A model generated the notes under the pieces. The model was not told the origin of the DNA, ran no database searches, and saw only the letters and a list, made by a program, of their open reading frames with translations. A stretch of 64,000 bases of DNA from positions 310,001 through 374,000 of the forward strand of contig NZ_RAIQ01000003.1 in the NCBI RefSeq assembly GCF_003625475.1, read 5' to 3'. The DNA comes from Butyrivibrio sp. X503 (GTDB lineage: Bacteria > Bacillota > Clostridia > Lachnospirales > Lachnospiraceae). Of the stretch, positions 62,888 through 64,000 are shown in pieces. Within the stretch, counting starts at the first letter, position 1. Every line of letters begins with the position of its first letter. The translations under genes and the position numbers were made by a program.

Positions 62888-64000
62888 ATGATGAGAAAAA
62901 ATGCGGGTTATGTTGTTTCCAGCCTTATGATAGCAGGTTTTGCATTTATGTGTTCAACCGGTTTTTGTTGTAAGGCAGGTGCAGCCGCAAATGACGGAAA
63001 CACAATCACAGTCGGTAGTGACGCTTCTACCATCGCGGAAGCCATTGACAAGGCTTCAAACGGGGATACGATCGTAATCCCTAAAGGAAATTATTCCGAA
63101 CAGTTAAAGATCGAAAAGGATGGAGTAAAACTTGTAGGTGAAGAAGGTGCTGTTCTTAACGGAGCAGACTTAACACCGACAAAAGAAGATTATGCAATGA
63201 TCAATGTCCATGCCAAGAACGTTTCTATCACAGGTCTTGAGATCACGGGCCTTAGCCAGGATCATCCTTCAATGGACGTTAAGCCCATGGGTATTTATGT
63301 AGATGCAGGTTCAGACGGAATCTCGATCTCAAAATGTAAGATTCACGACATGGGTGTTAAATACACTGAGGAATCCGAGTACTACAATGCACACGGAATC
63401 CTTGTATATGGTCAGCCCGAAGCACCTGTAAACGGAGTTTCAATCACAGGAAACGAAATCTATAACATGACGCTTGGTAACAGTGAAGCGCTTGTAGTTA
63501 ACGGTAACGTAGGTGACTTCGATATTTCCGGCAACTACGTGCACAACTGTGACAATATCGGAATCGATGCTATCGGCTATGAGCGTACCGATCCCGAGAC
63601 AGGCGAGCTCCTTTTACTTGAGACAGACAGAGCTCACGACGGTAAGATTCACGATAATACCGTTGTCGGAATTTCATCTGCTAAGAACATGACTTACTTT
63701 GGCGACGCTTGCGCGGACGGAATCTATGTTGACGGCGGAAAAGACATTGATATCTTCAATAACTACGTATCAGACAGCGATATCGGTATCGAGATTGCTA
63801 CAGAGCACCACGGAACCGCTACAACAGGAATCGAAGTGTACAACAACACTCTTGTAGAAAACAATAATCTTGCCGGCATCGTTATCGGTGGTTGCAATCC
63901 CGAAGAAAACGGTGAGGCAAAGGCTTGCCATATCTACAACAACACTGTTTTGAATACGGACAATAACTGTATCTCCATTCAGAATGCTCACGATGAAGAA
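62888..64000 (+). CDS. Secreted right-handed parallel beta-helix protein (3' end missing)
   Basis: 371 codons are present and the frame is open at the right edge. Start ATG 62888 follows AGGGG; a second ATG directly after is equivalent. Signal peptide to about residue 34 (MIAGFAFMCSTGFCCKAGA). From about 38 the sequence has TIAEAIDKASNGDTIVIPKGNYSEQLKI, the usual entry to a pectate-lyase-like beta helix, then repeated coils such as VSITGNEIYNM, FDISGNYVHNCDNIGIDAIG, DIDIFNNYVSDSDIGIEIAT and IEVYNNTLVENNNLAGIVIGG, with asparagine ladders. It may be a polysaccharide lyase or a surface adhesin; catalytic residues cannot be placed on this part. Confidence 0.88.
   Translation, partial: MMRKNAGYVVSSLMIAGFAFMCSTGFCCKAGAAANDGNTITVGSDASTIAEAIDKASNGDTIVIPKGNYSEQLKIEKDGVKLVGEEGAVLNGADLTPTKEDYAMINVHAKNVSITGLEITGLSQDHPSMDVKPMGIYVDAGSDGISISKCKIHDMGVKYTEESEYYNAHGILVYGQPEAPVNGVSITGNEIYNMTLGNSEALVVNGNVGDFDISGNYVHNCDNIGIDAIGYERTDPETGELLLLETDRAHDGKIHDNTVVGISSAKNMTYFGDACADGIYVDGGKDIDIFNNYVSDSDIGIEIATEHHGTATTGIEVYNNTLVENNNLAGIVIGGCNPEENGEAKACHIYNNTVLNTDNNCISIQNAHDEE

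Overview
The window looks like a chromosomal segment of an anaerobic Clostridia bacterium, most likely a member of the Lachnospiraceae (Butyrivibrio-like). The grounds are inference from content: clostridial gene families (DUF5688, Gx transporter with NusG domain II, PF06541 membrane protein, single-chain clostridial PurL), anaerobic metabolism (formate/nitrite channel, iron alcohol dehydrogenase, NADP-type glutamate dehydrogenase), hexuronate breakdown genes, AGGAGG-type ribosome binding sites and modest GC. There is no rRNA, CRISPR array, insertion sequence or prophage. Most genes lie on the minus strand.

Layout. 1-8858 (minus): lepA, hemW, yfbR, a degenerate HD-GYP protein, pilT, then after an 800-base repeat-rich gap yifB/comM and dprA, which runs off the left edge. 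9081: rpsT on plus. 9425-12747: a PF06541 membrane protein and a pair of CobW-type P-loop proteins, one with a long His/Asp/Glu loop. 12896-16290: a membrane-anchored coiled-coil protein diverging from a NusG-II/Gx transporter pair. 16324-18748: a 5'-truncated gene with a small membrane protein, then gdhA behind an attenuator-like leader. 18935-22929: a cell envelope operon (SH3 protein, MocA oxidoreductase, SleB-like hydrolase) and tRNA-Arg. 23017-27890: DUF5688 protein, efp, two unknown proteins, an L,D-transpeptidase, aroQ and a YesU-like protein. 27959-36283: the purL-carA-carB operon. 36514-38720: TetR, an unknown protein and a divergent LysR regulator.

38744-45616 is the most unusual part: five genes in one transcription unit, in which two signal-less proteins ending in papain-like cysteine peptidase domains alternate with lipoproteins. 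This arrangement resembles secreted effectors with membrane-anchored partners. 45770-49470: HAD phosphatase, COG4189 regulator and a chemotaxis receptor. 49694-51923: purA and nudC. 51920-55702: an AraC regulator diverging from uxuA-uxuB. 56084-58915: lipoprotein, iron alcohol dehydrogenase and an FNT channel with a structured leader. 59116-61231: a second CobW-type pair. 61349 to the end: a methyltransferase-like/YdcF membrane fusion and a secreted beta-helix protein cut by the right edge.

The two CobW pairs are paralogous loci, each with a good sigma-A promoter followed by a palindrome near the start site, which suggests shared metal control. Two genes (NusG-II and AraC) have promoter -10 boxes exactly six bases before the start codon and no ribosome binding site, which suggests leaderless transcripts. 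Coordinates of start codons are my choices based on ribosome binding sites and promoters, and differ from the longest possible frame for about twelve genes.
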